From positions 3,224,001 through 3,288,000 of the forward strand of contig OX337232.1 in the NCBI GenBank assembly GCA_946965045.2: DNA of 64,000 nucleotides. Reading direction: 5' to 3'. The notes beneath the pieces were generated by a model that worked only from the letters and a program-made list of their open reading frames with translations, was not told the origin of the DNA and searched no databases. A program made the translations under genes and the position numbers. This DNA comes from Epithemia pelagica. Lineage: Eukaryota > Bacillariophyta > Bacillariophyceae > Surirellales > Surirellaceae. Positions 29,230 through 38,529 of this stretch are shown in pieces. The stretch's first letter is position 1. The number at the start of each line of letters is the position of its first letter.

Positions 29230-31332
29230 ATGGCAGTCCCCGGCGCTTCGGCGACGCCTCCTGCCCCTGCAACGGACTACGCGTCCCGTTACAAGAACCA
29301 GCCAGATGCCTTCAACGGACAGTACGCCACGCTGTACACGCCGTACGACGCAACCAACGGACTCCAGCCCGAAGACCTATTCGAAACGGTGGTTTCTTCG
29401 GACCAAAACGTTCCAAAAGTCTTCCTCGCCCAGGTGGAGATCGACAACGAATACAAGGTGATCGCGCTCCACCGACCCTCACGTTACGAACAAGACCTCA
29501 CAAAGCCGTCACAGCTATGGGCCGACAAGGTCTTTGCATTCCTGGGCGACATTTGCAGCGGCAGCAACTTCATTCGAACCGTCACGTTTCCCGAGGAAGC
29601 ATTCAAGGTCACCAAAACACAACGCGTCACCGTGCACGCCAACGTGAGCGCCAAGTGGAACCAAGATCCCAACGTCGGAATCCTGGAAGCCGTCCCTTCC
29701 AACGAAGCTGGCTCTACCACCGTCGCCACCCGTTTCCTCATCCCAGTGCCTTGGGCATACGTTCCGCTCGTCTTCGGGAAGATTATGTCCACCCGCGAAG
29801 CCTGGACCACCATCACCACAGCACTTGTCCAAGACTCACGCCAGGATGCCTGCCTCCCCCTGATCGACTGGCTACGCGTTGATTCCTTCCGTCGACAAAA
29901 AGGCACTGCACCAGCCACCAATTTGGGAGCCGTGGACATCGCGTTTCCTACCGTTTCGGCTGACGAACAACTCGATCGTCACCGATGGAACGTCCTTACC
30001 CGGGACCTTCCAGCTCTCGGTGGCAACACTACCTCCACTGGTGGAGGCTTCTCCCAGCAGCAATTTGTCCAACTCCTCAGTACGATGCGAACCGACCGGG
30101 CTACCGAGCGTGCCCAGGACGAGGCTCGTCGTCAAGCTGAGAAACAAGACAAGCTGCCTTCGGCCACGAAATACAAGATGGTTGCCCGTGAGTGGATGGC
30201 CTTCTCCTCAGTTACCAACGAGGCCGACCTACCTCCCGTGTATCTGCAGCTCGTGAACAGCGACAAAGGAGAACATCTCACGGTGCTCCGCAATGCCATG
30301 AAAGAACGTGCCCGGCAATCGGACGCCGCCACCGATCACACTCCTATCATTTCCAAAGAAACCAAGGAGATGGTCATGACAGCACGCTACGGTGTAGAGC
30401 CCCACCAAGCACACGATCTTACATTGGGCTTACAGCCCTTCAGCGTTGGCCTATTCATGGGAGACGAGCTAAGCAAAGCCGTCGACCTTCGTGCTACGGG
30501 CTATGAAACGATGCTACAAGGTCTGGCCGCCCCCACCCTGGGGGAACAAGCAACCTTCAGTACCAAAGAGATTCGAATCCCTCAGGACCCTTTTGTCGCC
30601 GGCATGATGCTGTTCTCCACAAGCATCCAGTTAGATGTCCTTCAGGGCAAAAACCACCCTTGTGCAACCGCCTTTCGTTACTTCTGCGACAAGCAATGGT
30701 CGTCCATTGCCACAACCTTGCAACTCTCCTCTCGGTACAATCCGGCCTTGGGCAAAGCGATCATCCCCCGCATTCTCCGTTGGATCCAAACTCACCTCGT
30801 GAGCTATTTCCATCGTCTCATAGCCGCTGACGGCGCCCCAACCACGCCCTTGCCACCGTTTGCTGACCTACACAGCCTCATCACCTTGCAACAGTTCAAC
30901 CTGTTGCCCGAGCTTCCGGACGCCTATCGTCTTGCCATCGCACCCGACACCAGTGCCGCCTCTGATCGCAAACCAAGCCCTACTGCAGCTGACGCCAAGG
31001 ACGCTACGACGCCACACCGCGATAGCAACGACAAAACGGACAAGTCTGCCCGCGCCAGCAATAATCGTGGTGGTGCCATGGTCACCAATCCCACGATCTC
31101 TTCCGTCCTTAAACAGAAGCTCGAAGCCTCCACCAAACGAATCCGAGACATTCACACCCACGCTCCTGCTTCCACCGACACGGACGCCCAAGGCAACCAC
31201 ATCCCTATTTGCCTCAGCTACCACCTCCGCAGACACTGCTACGCCAATTGCAACCGCGTCAAGACTCATCGACCGCTCTCCACCGCCGAGTCCGCCGCCT
31301 TAAGCACGATGGCCCAACAGCAGCTCGAATAG
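29230..31332 (+). CDS. gag-like protein of the gag/RT element (700 aa)
   Basis: The start ATG at 29230 is in a favourable context (ACCATGG). The body is mostly helical with no enzyme motif. Near the end, PICLSYHLRRHC followed by NCNRVKTH (about residues 658-680) is a Cys/His cluster like the zinc-knuckle-like tail of gag proteins in diatom and oomycete RT elements, so RNA binding is likely. The region before it is Thr/Ser/Ala-rich and probably flexible. The ORF ends with TAG at 31330-31332, three bases before the ATG of the RT ORF. High GC and a codon use unlike the surrounding unit mark it as foreign to the array. Confidence 0.75.
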   Translation: MAVPGASATPPAPATDYASRYKNQPDAFNGQYATLYTPYDATNGLQPEDLFETVVSSDQNVPKVFLAQVEIDNEYKVIALHRPSRYEQDLTKPSQLWADKVFAFLGDICSGSNFIRTVTFPEEAFKVTKTQRVTVHANVSAKWNQDPNVGILEAVPSNEAGSTTVATRFLIPVPWAYVPLVFGKIMSTREAWTTITTALVQDSRQDACLPLIDWLRVDSFRRQKGTAPATNLGAVDIAFPTVSADEQLDRHRWNVLTRDLPALGGNTTSTGGGFSQQQFVQLLSTMRTDRATERAQDEARRQAEKQDKLPSATKYKMVAREWMAFSSVTNEADLPPVYLQLVNSDKGEHLTVLRNAMKERARQSDAATDHTPIISKETKEMVMTARYGVEPHQAHDLTLGLQPFSVGLFMGDELSKAVDLRATGYETMLQGLAAPTLGEQATFSTKEIRIPQDPFVAGMMLFSTSIQLDVLQGKNHPCATAFRYFCDKQWSSIATTLQLSSRYNPALGKAIIPRILRWIQTHLVSYFHRLIAADGAPTTPLPPFADLHSLITLQQFNLLPELPDAYRLAIAPDTSAASDRKPSPTAADAKDATTPHRDSNDKTDKSARASNNRGGAMVTNPTISSVLKQKLEASTKRIRDIHTHAPASTDTDAQGNHIPICLSYHLRRHCYANCNRVKTHRPLSTAESAALSTMAQQQLE

Positions 31333-31335
31333 GAA

Positions 31336-32862
31336 ATGGGCCAAGATGTTCTTTTGCCAGCACCAAAACGTGCCCGCTCAAACATCTCCAGGCCACCTAA
31401 CTACCCTCATGTTCCACCCGCTGCCGTCGACATTTCCACACCTTTCCAGCACACCAACAACACCACACGAATCGATACATCCGCGGACACCAGCAACAGT
31501 GATTTGGGTAAGTTAGTAAAGCGTCATTCTCAACTTCTCTCCTCTCTCCCCTGGGTGGAATTCGTCCACCAAGTCCGCGGTCGTTCATGTATTGCTCCAC
31601 TAGTGTCGTCCATTCCGCATCGAGCTGCGCCCGTTCTAGAGGACTTCCGCCGAGCCGGAGTCCCTATTCTATCTACCGACCCCGAGTGGTCACCCAACTT
31701 GCGTTCCATGGCCACCGCCCGTGGTTGCCACAAAAGCGCCCTCGAATTCGGCTCCTTCGTCCACGACGACATGGCCGACATGGTTACTCGGGGGTATTGG
31801 GTCGTCCTTCCCTACAGCGCCGTCAGTCACCTCCCAAACCTCCGAATATCGCCCATCGGATGCGTTCCACAGCGCGAACGACGTCCTCGCATCATCGTTG
31901 ACTACACCTACAGCGGTGTCAACGCAACAACGGACAGGTGCGCCTACCAAGAAGCCATGCAGTTTGGTGGCACCTTGAAACGACTGTTACAGCAAATCCT
32001 ACTTGCTAAACCCGAGCATGGTCCGGTCTTCGCTCTCAAGATAGACTTGTCAGACGGCTTCTATCGCGTCCCACTTCGGCCCTCCGATGTCCCTCGCCTG
32101 GGCGTCGTCCTCCCACCACTGCCGGATTCCCAAGACGATATCATCGCCTTCCCCTTAACCCTCCCCATGGGTTGGACGGAAAGCCCTCCCCAATTTACAG
32201 CCTTCACCGAAACCATCACGGACTTGGCCAACCGGCTCACCACCGAAGCCACTTGGGACCCACCCCCGCATCCCCTTGAACTATCCGCCAGCACGCAACC
32301 GACCCTTCCCAAGCCACACCGTCCAGTCGTCAGCATTCCCCCTCCATCCTTTCTCCGTTGTGCGCCAGTTCCACATTTGGCCTCGGACATCCTCGCATCC
32401 CTCCCCCGACTGCCTGCCAACCCACCGTTGCGATTCGTCTCCTACACCCACAACACTCCACTGGCGTACACCGACGTCTATCTTGACGACGAGATAGTGC
32501 TCGCCCAGGGGTCGCGCCCACGGTTGAATCGTTTGCGGCGAACACTCCTACACTGCAATGATCCGGTTTCCAACGATGCCGAAGACTCCCGCCAAGGACG
32601 TCGCGAACCGATCTCCGCCAAAAAACTATCGCGAGGAGACGCCTGCTGGACCACCTTCAAAACAATTCTTGGCTGGAACGTCGACACGCTCCAAAAAACG
32701 GTCGAGTTGCCCCCGCACCGAAAAACAAAGCTACTCTCCTTGCTTGACGACTTCCGCCACCGACAAACCGCCACCCTCCTGGAATGGCAAAAACTACTGG
32801 GCGAACTTCGCTATTGGTTAGAGGCCTATGACTCGCCCGACAGGTACCAAGTGTCAAAATAG
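31336..32862 (+). CDS. Reverse transcriptase, C-terminally truncated (508 aa)
   Basis: The palm core is clear: IIVDYTYSGVN, FALKIDLSDGFYRV (near residue 232) and PLTLPMGWTESP, followed by the catalytic box VYLDDEIVLAQG (near 379) with both Asp residues. YLDD replaces the common YVDD. The thumb ends at LLGELRYW, after which the frame enters the direct repeat and stops at 32860-32862, so RNase H is absent. The protein could in principle still polymerise. The N-terminal 150 residues show no known motif. The start lies three bases after the gag stop, which suggests translational coupling. Confidence 0.82.
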   Translation: MGQDVLLPAPKRARSNISRPPNYPHVPPAAVDISTPFQHTNNTTRIDTSADTSNSDLGKLVKRHSQLLSSLPWVEFVHQVRGRSCIAPLVSSIPHRAAPVLEDFRRAGVPILSTDPEWSPNLRSMATARGCHKSALEFGSFVHDDMADMVTRGYWVVLPYSAVSHLPNLRISPIGCVPQRERRPRIIVDYTYSGVNATTDRCAYQEAMQFGGTLKRLLQQILLAKPEHGPVFALKIDLSDGFYRVPLRPSDVPRLGVVLPPLPDSQDDIIAFPLTLPMGWTESPPQFTAFTETITDLANRLTTEATWDPPPHPLELSASTQPTLPKPHRPVVSIPPPSFLRCAPVPHLASDILASLPRLPANPPLRFVSYTHNTPLAYTDVYLDDEIVLAQGSRPRLNRLRRTLLHCNDPVSNDAEDSRQGRREPISAKKLSRGDACWTTFKTILGWNVDTLQKTVELPPHRKTKLLSLLDDFRHRQTATLLEWQKLLGELRYWLEAYDSPDRYQVSK

Positions 32863-32927
32863 GTGCACAACAACAGGTGCAACACAGAGGTCCGTGTTGT
32901 TATCGCGATGGATGGAATGAGTTATGC
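32809..32927 (+). repeat. Right 119-bp direct repeat of the gag/RT element
   Basis: Almost identical to 28972-29090. It overlaps the last 18 codons of the RT frame and is followed by sequence not seen elsewhere in the window. Confidence 0.85.
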
Positions 32928-33312
32928 CTGCCGACTAGAAACAGGTTATTTTTCTACCAGAGAGATGGGGGTGTTTCAACGAAATTACAACCTCAAAACC
33001 AACGATAAGGTACAGGTTGCGATGTTCCAAAAAACACTGAGAGCATTTCTCTCGTTATTCGACTCAATCTCATACGAGTTAGTCCGTGTGACTCGAAGAG
33101 TTTGGTAAGTTCTAAGTTCAGTATTCAGTAGGTCTAGTTTGTAGTTTGTGTCAATTGGGGGATTTGGGTGTGCAGCATTACGGAAACTACAAATTACCTA
33201 GGAGTAGGTACTACCTTAGATTTTGAGTGTCGTAGATGGGAATGCCATCGGGAATACAGAGATTGTCGCTTAGGCCATTCCTCTATCTATGAATGCGGAT
33301 GTTCAGAAACTG
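32928..33312. other. Single-copy spacer left of the TrhO flank
   Basis: Contains no recognisable gene. It is absent from units 1 to 3 and is probably native sequence next to the parental TrhO locus. The array homology starts at 33313. Confidence 0.5.
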
Positions 33313-33906
33313 GAATAGTGCCATCCTCGACGATGGTCTAGGTAGGTAGTAGTAGCTACCATTTGAGTCAACAGAACGCCCGACCCAACCTTTCAATGAA
33401 TCCAAAATGGAAAATCACGCATTGAGTCAAAAACACATCCAGTTGCATAAGTCGTGTCCCTTAACGGTGTCATCAAAGCAGAAGACATCAAACCGTCTAT
33501 TGCCTGAAAACAAGAGAAAGAGCCAGAGACTCGTGTGAGAATAGGCAGCAAGGGGCGGACTACCAGATCACAGAGAAACAAAAAGAGAGTCTGTCCAAAG
33601 GGTTGATTTCAGTGGCAGAAAATGACCCGCAAAACCAGAATTTGACTCCGTCTGTTTTCACAAGCACCTCATCACCAACAGGCCACCTTCCGGCAAAGGA
33701 CGATGTACCTGCGAAGTATCTTCATTCTCTCGATTGTTTCATGAAATGTGAAACCACATGTCAAGAAAACTTACATTGTGTAAAAGTCACATGGCTGAGT
33801 CCAATCGGCAAAGGCAAGGTTGTAGAATCGACAGCGTGTTCGTCCTCTTCTTCTGAATTAACGGTACCAAGGCACTTTCGATTCCGAACACATACACCAT
33901 GCTACC
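33313..33906. repeat. TrhO 3' flank, parental copy
   Basis: This is the downstream region of the intact TrhO gene, duplicated at 11153-11724 and 23851-24422. An open plus-strand frame (33603-34046) overlaps it but looks incidental. Confidence 0.75.
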
Positions 33907-35921
33907 TCACCGATGTGGGTCTCCAATGGGTGGATATTCGGTATCTCGAGCATGGACAGGTGGCCACACGGACATGTCGTCTTCTCGGGAATGATACATT
34001 GTGGGTTTGGCTGTATCCTCCGAATCAACTCGCAAACGTTTGGTAATGGGTCGAAAGTACTGGACCTTGAACTTTTTCTGGTCCACGGACAGTCGTGGTT
34101 GTTGTGACACGGAGGGTTCCATGGCTCGTTTGGCATCTCGTACCGACTGCAACTCCACGACACAGGATCCATAAAAGGCATTGGTTCGACGGTCCGTCAA
34201 CCAATGGAGGATTGCAAGGGGTCCCAACAGGGCTTCCAATTTCGTTCGCGTGACAGTCAAGGGCAATCGCGAAAGAAACAGACAGGTATCTCGAAACACC
34301 ACAGGGGGAGTATTTGGTTTGTCAGACAACGTTTCGAGTGTACCGTGTCTCTGCCGTTTCTTTGTTTGGTGGCTTCCTTTCTCCTGTTGTTCGGCCTGTT
34401 GTTTCATGTGCACCAAATTGGGTCGTACCGTGGGAGCCTGATATCCTTCTTGACAGAGGGGACACTGCAAGGTTTCGGGATGGGCCGTGGCATGCGACAC
34501 ACAAGCGGGACACACAATGACGGGGACACCACACACGACCGTCGATTCCGTCGTTGATGTGGAATTGGATTTGCCCGTGCTGCAGTGAAATTGTCCCCGA
34601 TACTGGGTGCATACGCCGTGACACACGACGCACGTGGGAGCAAAGGCGGCAGCCGTGGTGGACCTGGCACATTCCGATTCGACTTGCTCCAGGGGTTTTT
34701 CGGCCGGCACTTGTTCCATGCGTCGATCAAACAAATAATTCTTGCCCTTCCACAAACCGCCTTGGGGAAAGGTTTTTAAATACCGTTCAATGCCACCCTG
34801 TAATTCATAGACGCCCAGGGGTTGAAAGGTATCGGGGGAGGAGGCGGACGCCATTTGATTCACCAAGGCCGTCGCCCGTTCACAACGAATGCCGCCTGGA
34901 CGTGTTCCAGACATGGAAACAACAACAAGACTGGCGTGAGCTGGAACTGTACCAGGACGAAAAACAGTCGGCAACACCACAACACAACAAACAAATCTGC
35001 AACGTACCGGTACAATACATGAGCACCTTTTTGCCATGCAATTGGGCTTGTGTTTGCGGATCGGCCAACCAATTGGGAAATTCATTGCTTTTGCGGAGTT
35101 TGGGATCCAACAATGTGGCCCCACTGTGGGCGGGGGGTTCAAAATGCCCCAGGGCGGTTTCGTAGGCATTGCGGACATCGACAATGACGGTATTGTCTTG
35201 TTGCATGGCCTCATGATATTCATCGGCCGTCAAATGAATGCCGGCAAATTGATCCAAACGAGGAGCCTTGTCTATTAGAATAATATTAAACATTGTGAGA
35301 ATGAAAACGAAAAGAGGACCTGGTGAGTAGATCCATACACTCCTTCGACACACGCAAACAATACTACCTAGACACACTAGTCTCGAGGGTTCTATACGTA
35401 CCAGATCCGGCCATGCCAAAGGCGACCAATTCCTCTGTTTTGCGCAGACTGAGTGTTTTAAAGAGTTTGGAGGGTGGAATGCCATCGGTAATTTTAAAAT
35501 CCGTCGCTGAAAACACCATGGGAAAGATGGTTCGAATCTCGGTCAAAAAGGCTCGCAATTTTGTAGGAGAGGCACAGGTCAAGGTACAATTCAAGCCTTC
35601 GGGGGCAATGCGTCCGCGGCCCGTGATTTCAAAGCGTTGGGCGACGGCCCCAAAGTCCTTGAGCATGTGCTTGTGCTGTGCATTGGTCCACGGTGGTTCT
35701 TGATATTGATAAAACAAGACGAGCGATCCACTGCCCGTTGGGGCATGGTGATGGGGAGCGGGTAAGGGGGCACCGGCCACAGATGTGGCATTGGCAAGAA
35801 TCATCTTGTTGTTCACAGGGCCGTCGTCGTTGTCCAAGCGTCTGACTGTTGTCTTGGATGTGTCATTGGATGAATCGTTCCTCTCCTCCTTTTTGTCGTT
35901 GTTTGGTTGGGACGGATCCAT
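33907..35921 (-). CDS. TrhO/YceA-type rhodanese (tRNA uridine hydroxylase family) with Cys-rich and RRM-like C-terminus
   Basis: Three exons, 35402-35921, 35008-35271 and 33907-34895, join in phase to 590 codons across two GT-AG introns (130 and 112 bp). Residues 65-140 form the N-terminal ferredoxin-like domain of the family (GRGRIAPEGLNCTL). Residues 180-300 form a rhodanese domain with the active loop CTGGIRCE, rebuilt exactly across intron 2, and Cys260 as the expected nucleophile. A Cys-rich, probably zinc-binding region follows (about 335-420), and then an RRM-like segment (LFLSRLP at 467-473 and NAFYGSCVVEL at 500-510). Bacterial TrhO hydroxylates uridine 34 of tRNA; animal TSTD2 is the eukaryotic relative. 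An added RNA-binding domain fits a tRNA substrate. The start ATG is shared with the divergent promoter of the transporter gene. Confidence 0.86.
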
Positions 35922-36534
35922 GATACTGTCTTTTCGTGTTGTATATTTGGTATTTGATTGCCCCGTGAGTTTCAGGGTTCCTTGTTATCTCCATCCACAA
36001 CACTCTACTCTAGAGACTGTTTCTACTCGAAACTACTGTCGTTCGTCTCTCCTCGTTTCTCGGGGTTCCACCGCACCCCATGGTGGTGGTGGTGTATCTT
36101 TTTGTTTTGGTTCCAGAACCAAAAGGAGGATTTGTGCGTGCGGTGTGCGGTCGTCGACGGCCTTGCTCACGGACCGACGTACAGAATCTTATGAGCGATC
36201 TAAACGCGACTCTTGTAAAGCGACTACGGAAGGATCTAAACGCGACCTACACTTCGAGGAGAATCTTTCGGACGACGACGACGACGAACAACGACATTTC
36301 CTTTCTCGTCTTTTGTTCGGTTGACTTTCTTTATTGAAGGAGACAAGGGACAACCCACGGCTGCTGTCTCTTTTGTTGCGGCATATAGAATACCCTCCAG
36401 TATCCGGAAACTCGCACAAAACGAAAGGTCTCGTATCGTATCGTCGTGGTGGTTTTGGGAGTCGGCAATCGGCAGATTGAGCAAGAGAAGAATCCTATTT
36501 TTGGGGGTTCCAACGCAGTATCCTCATTCACAGT
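35922..36534. promoter_or_regulatory. Divergent intergenic region between TrhO-like and MFS genes
   Basis: A 613-bp region separates two start codons pointing away from each other, so it should hold both promoters. It contains GATCTAAACGCGAC twice (36197-36210 and 36233-36246) and (CGA)n-like stretches near 36270. Confidence 0.6.
36195..36209 (+). promoter_or_regulatory. 15-bp motif GCGATCTAAACGCGA, also upstream of the glycosyltransferase gene
   Basis: The motif matches 14 of 15 bases at 55859-55873 (minus strand), about 105 bp upstream of the glycosyltransferase ATG. A partial second copy follows at 36232. It is a candidate factor-binding site; no known factor is assigned. Confidence 0.4.
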
Positions 36535-38529
36535 ATGACAACCACGACCAATTCTAGTACGGTTCGTTCCGATCCGGAGCAAGGCAATTCCCAACAACCA
36601 CAAGACACGATGTCTGCTGCGGCGACAGAAGCGGCGGTGGTCGAACCCCACCAGCCACCGGAACCACCACCGACGGAGGATGGATCTCCCTTTTGGGGAT
36701 TTGGTGGTGGTGGTGGTTCGCTCAAGGCACCCTCACCCTTTTCCTTGAATTACAATTCCCTCAAGGCCGTCGTGTCACGTTCGGGCAATCCCCATTTGGA
36801 TCAGGAGGAACAGACCCCGCTCCTCCATTCACGGCATAAAAATCCCATGGCCGTCATGACGTATACGGCCGGAGAAGATGCGAGTCGATTGGCCTTGGCG
36901 GCCAAACAATTGGGATTGGAACGACAACGCAAAACGCGCGCTCCGGTTCGACGCATTGCCCTGAGCTTGGATCATGTCGTGTCCATTTTGGCCACGTCGA
37001 CCACGGCACCCACTCCCGGAGACACCGAGGCATTGGAACAAGAAGCACCACCTCAACATCCGCGTTTGCAATGGGGGGAAGCCATGGCCGGTGTAGCGGG
37101 CAATATTTTGGAATGGTACGATTTTGCCGTCTTTGGTTATTTTGGCGATGTGATTGGGCAAGTCTTTTTTCCCCCCTCAGCCGGTCATACCGCCACCTTG
37201 GCCAGTTTTGCCGTCTTTGGCGGCGCCTTTTTGGCTCGACCAGCCGGTGGCGTCGTCTTGGGCTATATCGGCGATGTCTACGGCCACAAGGTGGCCCTAC
37301 GAACCTCCATTTTTCTCATGGCGGTTCCGACGTTTTTGCTGGGATGCTTGCCGAGTTTTGATCAAGTCGGCTATTGGTCCCCCCTCGGTTTGATTGTCGT
37401 GCGCTTGTTGCAAGGCTTGTCCGTCGGCGGACAATTATTGTCCAGTCTCGTCTTTACCCTGGAACGATCGCCGCGTCATCAATGGGGCTTGTATGGGAGT
37501 TTTGTCTTTTGTACCGGCAATTTGGGCACGCTGCTCGGTGGCTTGGTCGGATATTGGATTCGGTCCCACTTGTCGCCCACGCAATTGCTGTCGTATGGGT
37601 GGCGCATTCCCTTTTGGATGGGCGTTGTGGTGAGTTGGAGTGGCTTGTATTTGCGGGGTGGCGATGGAGAAGGAGGAGGAGGACACGGTGCGGATGCGGC
37701 ACCACCACCAACCACGACAACCACGACAGTGGTGGAGGAGGAAGAGGAAGGTGGTGTGACGGAATCGATGCGGAATCAAACCATGACCCACAAACCATCG
37801 CCACCCAGAGACACGGACGAAGGGCAACCGCTCGCGGTGCCGCAACCAGCAGCAGCTGCCGCCAATAATGGTACTACGGAAAAACAACCAACGATCAATC
37901 CCTTGCAACTCGTGTTTGAACCGCACAATTTGCGTCCCCTCTTGGCGTCGGCAACCGTTCCCATGTTGTGGTCGGCCGGCTTTTACATGACCTTTGTCTG
38001 GATGCCCATTTACATGACCACCATGGCCGACGAGGTCGTCCCCCATGCCTTTGCCGTCAATTCCCTAGCCTTGCTCGTCAGTGTCATTTTGCTGTTTCCC
38101 CTGGCGGGATTTGCGTCGGATGTCTGGGGCCGTCGCCCCGTCATGACCCTTGGGGCCGTGACGGTGGCGGTGTTGAGTCCGACCGTCTTGTTTCCCGCTA
38201 TTGGCACGTCGGGACAATTCGGTCCCGCCTTGGCGGGACAAGTCGTCTTGGGCATTTGCTTGTCCGTGTGGGGATCGCCCATGTGTGCCTGGCTCGTCGA
38301 AGCCTTTTCCAATCAGTCCCAGGCTCGTCTCACCTCCATGGCGATTGGATACAATGTCGCCTTGGCCATTGTGGGTGGCTTGACACCGGCCATGGCCACC
38401 TACCTCGTCGATGCTGTCGGTCCCTTGGCACCGGCGTGGATTTATTCCAGTGTCGCCCTCGTGGCACTGGTCGGCCTCTGGGTCATTGCGCCACCACCGC
38501 CGTCGACGACAGTTCAGGGACGAGCCTGA
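36535..38529 (+). CDS. MFS transporter of the metabolite:H+ symporter (MHS/ProP-KgtP) type
   Basis: It codes for 664 residues. The first 180 or so are a low-complexity cytosolic extension rich in Pro, Gly and Thr. They contain an acidic dileucine signal (EEQTPLL, near residue 95) of the kind that directs proteins to vacuolar or endosomal membranes. The transporter core begins at GNILEWYDFAVFGYF, the typical first helix of MHS symporters, followed by GGAFLARPAGGVVLGYIGD, the loop after helix 2, and RLLQGLSVGGQ in helix 4. A long acidic Thr/Glu/His-rich loop (about 380-455) sits between the two six-helix halves. The family moves organic acids or osmolytes with protons; the substrate cannot be told. 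The gene has a single exon and diverges from the TrhO-like gene. Confidence 0.87.
   Translation: MTTTTNSSTVRSDPEQGNSQQPQDTMSAAATEAAVVEPHQPPEPPPTEDGSPFWGFGGGGGSLKAPSPFSLNYNSLKAVVSRSGNPHLDQEEQTPLLHSRHKNPMAVMTYTAGEDASRLALAAKQLGLERQRKTRAPVRRIALSLDHVVSILATSTTAPTPGDTEALEQEAPPQHPRLQWGEAMAGVAGNILEWYDFAVFGYFGDVIGQVFFPPSAGHTATLASFAVFGGAFLARPAGGVVLGYIGDVYGHKVALRTSIFLMAVPTFLLGCLPSFDQVGYWSPLGLIVVRLLQGLSVGGQLLSSLVFTLERSPRHQWGLYGSFVFCTGNLGTLLGGLVGYWIRSHLSPTQLLSYGWRIPFWMGVVVSWSGLYLRGGDGEGGGGHGADAAPPPTTTTTTVVEEEEEGGVTESMRNQTMTHKPSPPRDTDEGQPLAVPQPAAAAANNGTTEKQPTINPLQLVFEPHNLRPLLASATVPMLWSAGFYMTFVWMPIYMTTMADEVVPHAFAVNSLALLVSVILLFPLAGFASDVWGRRPVMTLGAVTVAVLSPTVLFPAIGTSGQFGPALAGQVVLGICLSVWGSPMCAWLVEAFSNQSQARLTSMAIGYNVALAIVGGLTPAMATYLVDAVGPLAPAWIYSSVALVALVGLWVIAPPPPSTTVQGRA

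Larger units (their letters stand above)
28972..32927 (+). mobile_element. Two-ORF gag/reverse-transcriptase element bounded by 119-bp direct repeats
   Basis: Its 119-bp direct repeats (28972-29090 and 32809-32927) differ at only two positions. Between them lie a gag-like ORF and a reverse-transcriptase ORF. The RT stops before any RNase H domain, inside the right-hand repeat. The element interrupts unit 3 between the NTPase upstream region and the TrhO flank. The RT resembles the DIRS/Ty3-related sequences common in diatoms and oomycetes. Neither integrase nor tyrosine recombinase is present, so it is a truncated or nonautonomous copy. Its exact class is unresolved. Confidence 0.72.
5001..34758. 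repeat. Tandem segmental array of about 6.5-kb units carrying a Crinkler/RHS-like gene
   Basis: Units begin at 5001, 11725 and 24423, and a divergent terminal copy begins near 33884. Each of the first three holds, in order, a TrhO 3' tail (minus), a methylenetetrahydrofolate dehydrogenase exon fragment (plus), a noncoding stretch, a 587-codon NTPase gene (minus) and a copy of the TrhO 3' flank. Without the retroelements, units 1 and 2 are both close to 6.47 kb. Units 1 and 2 differ by only scattered substitutions and one 7-bp indel, unit 3 is a little more divergent, and the terminal copy with the intact TrhO gene is clearly more divergent. This pattern fits duplication next to the parental TrhO gene followed by unequal exchange. 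The direction of the process is inferred; the repeat structure is read directly. Confidence 0.93.

Noticed and set aside
33603-34046. 147-codon plus-strand frame overlapping the TrhO 3' end
   Set aside because: Its second half is antisense to TrhO coding sequence and its first half has no recognisable features; equivalent frames in the array are interrupted.
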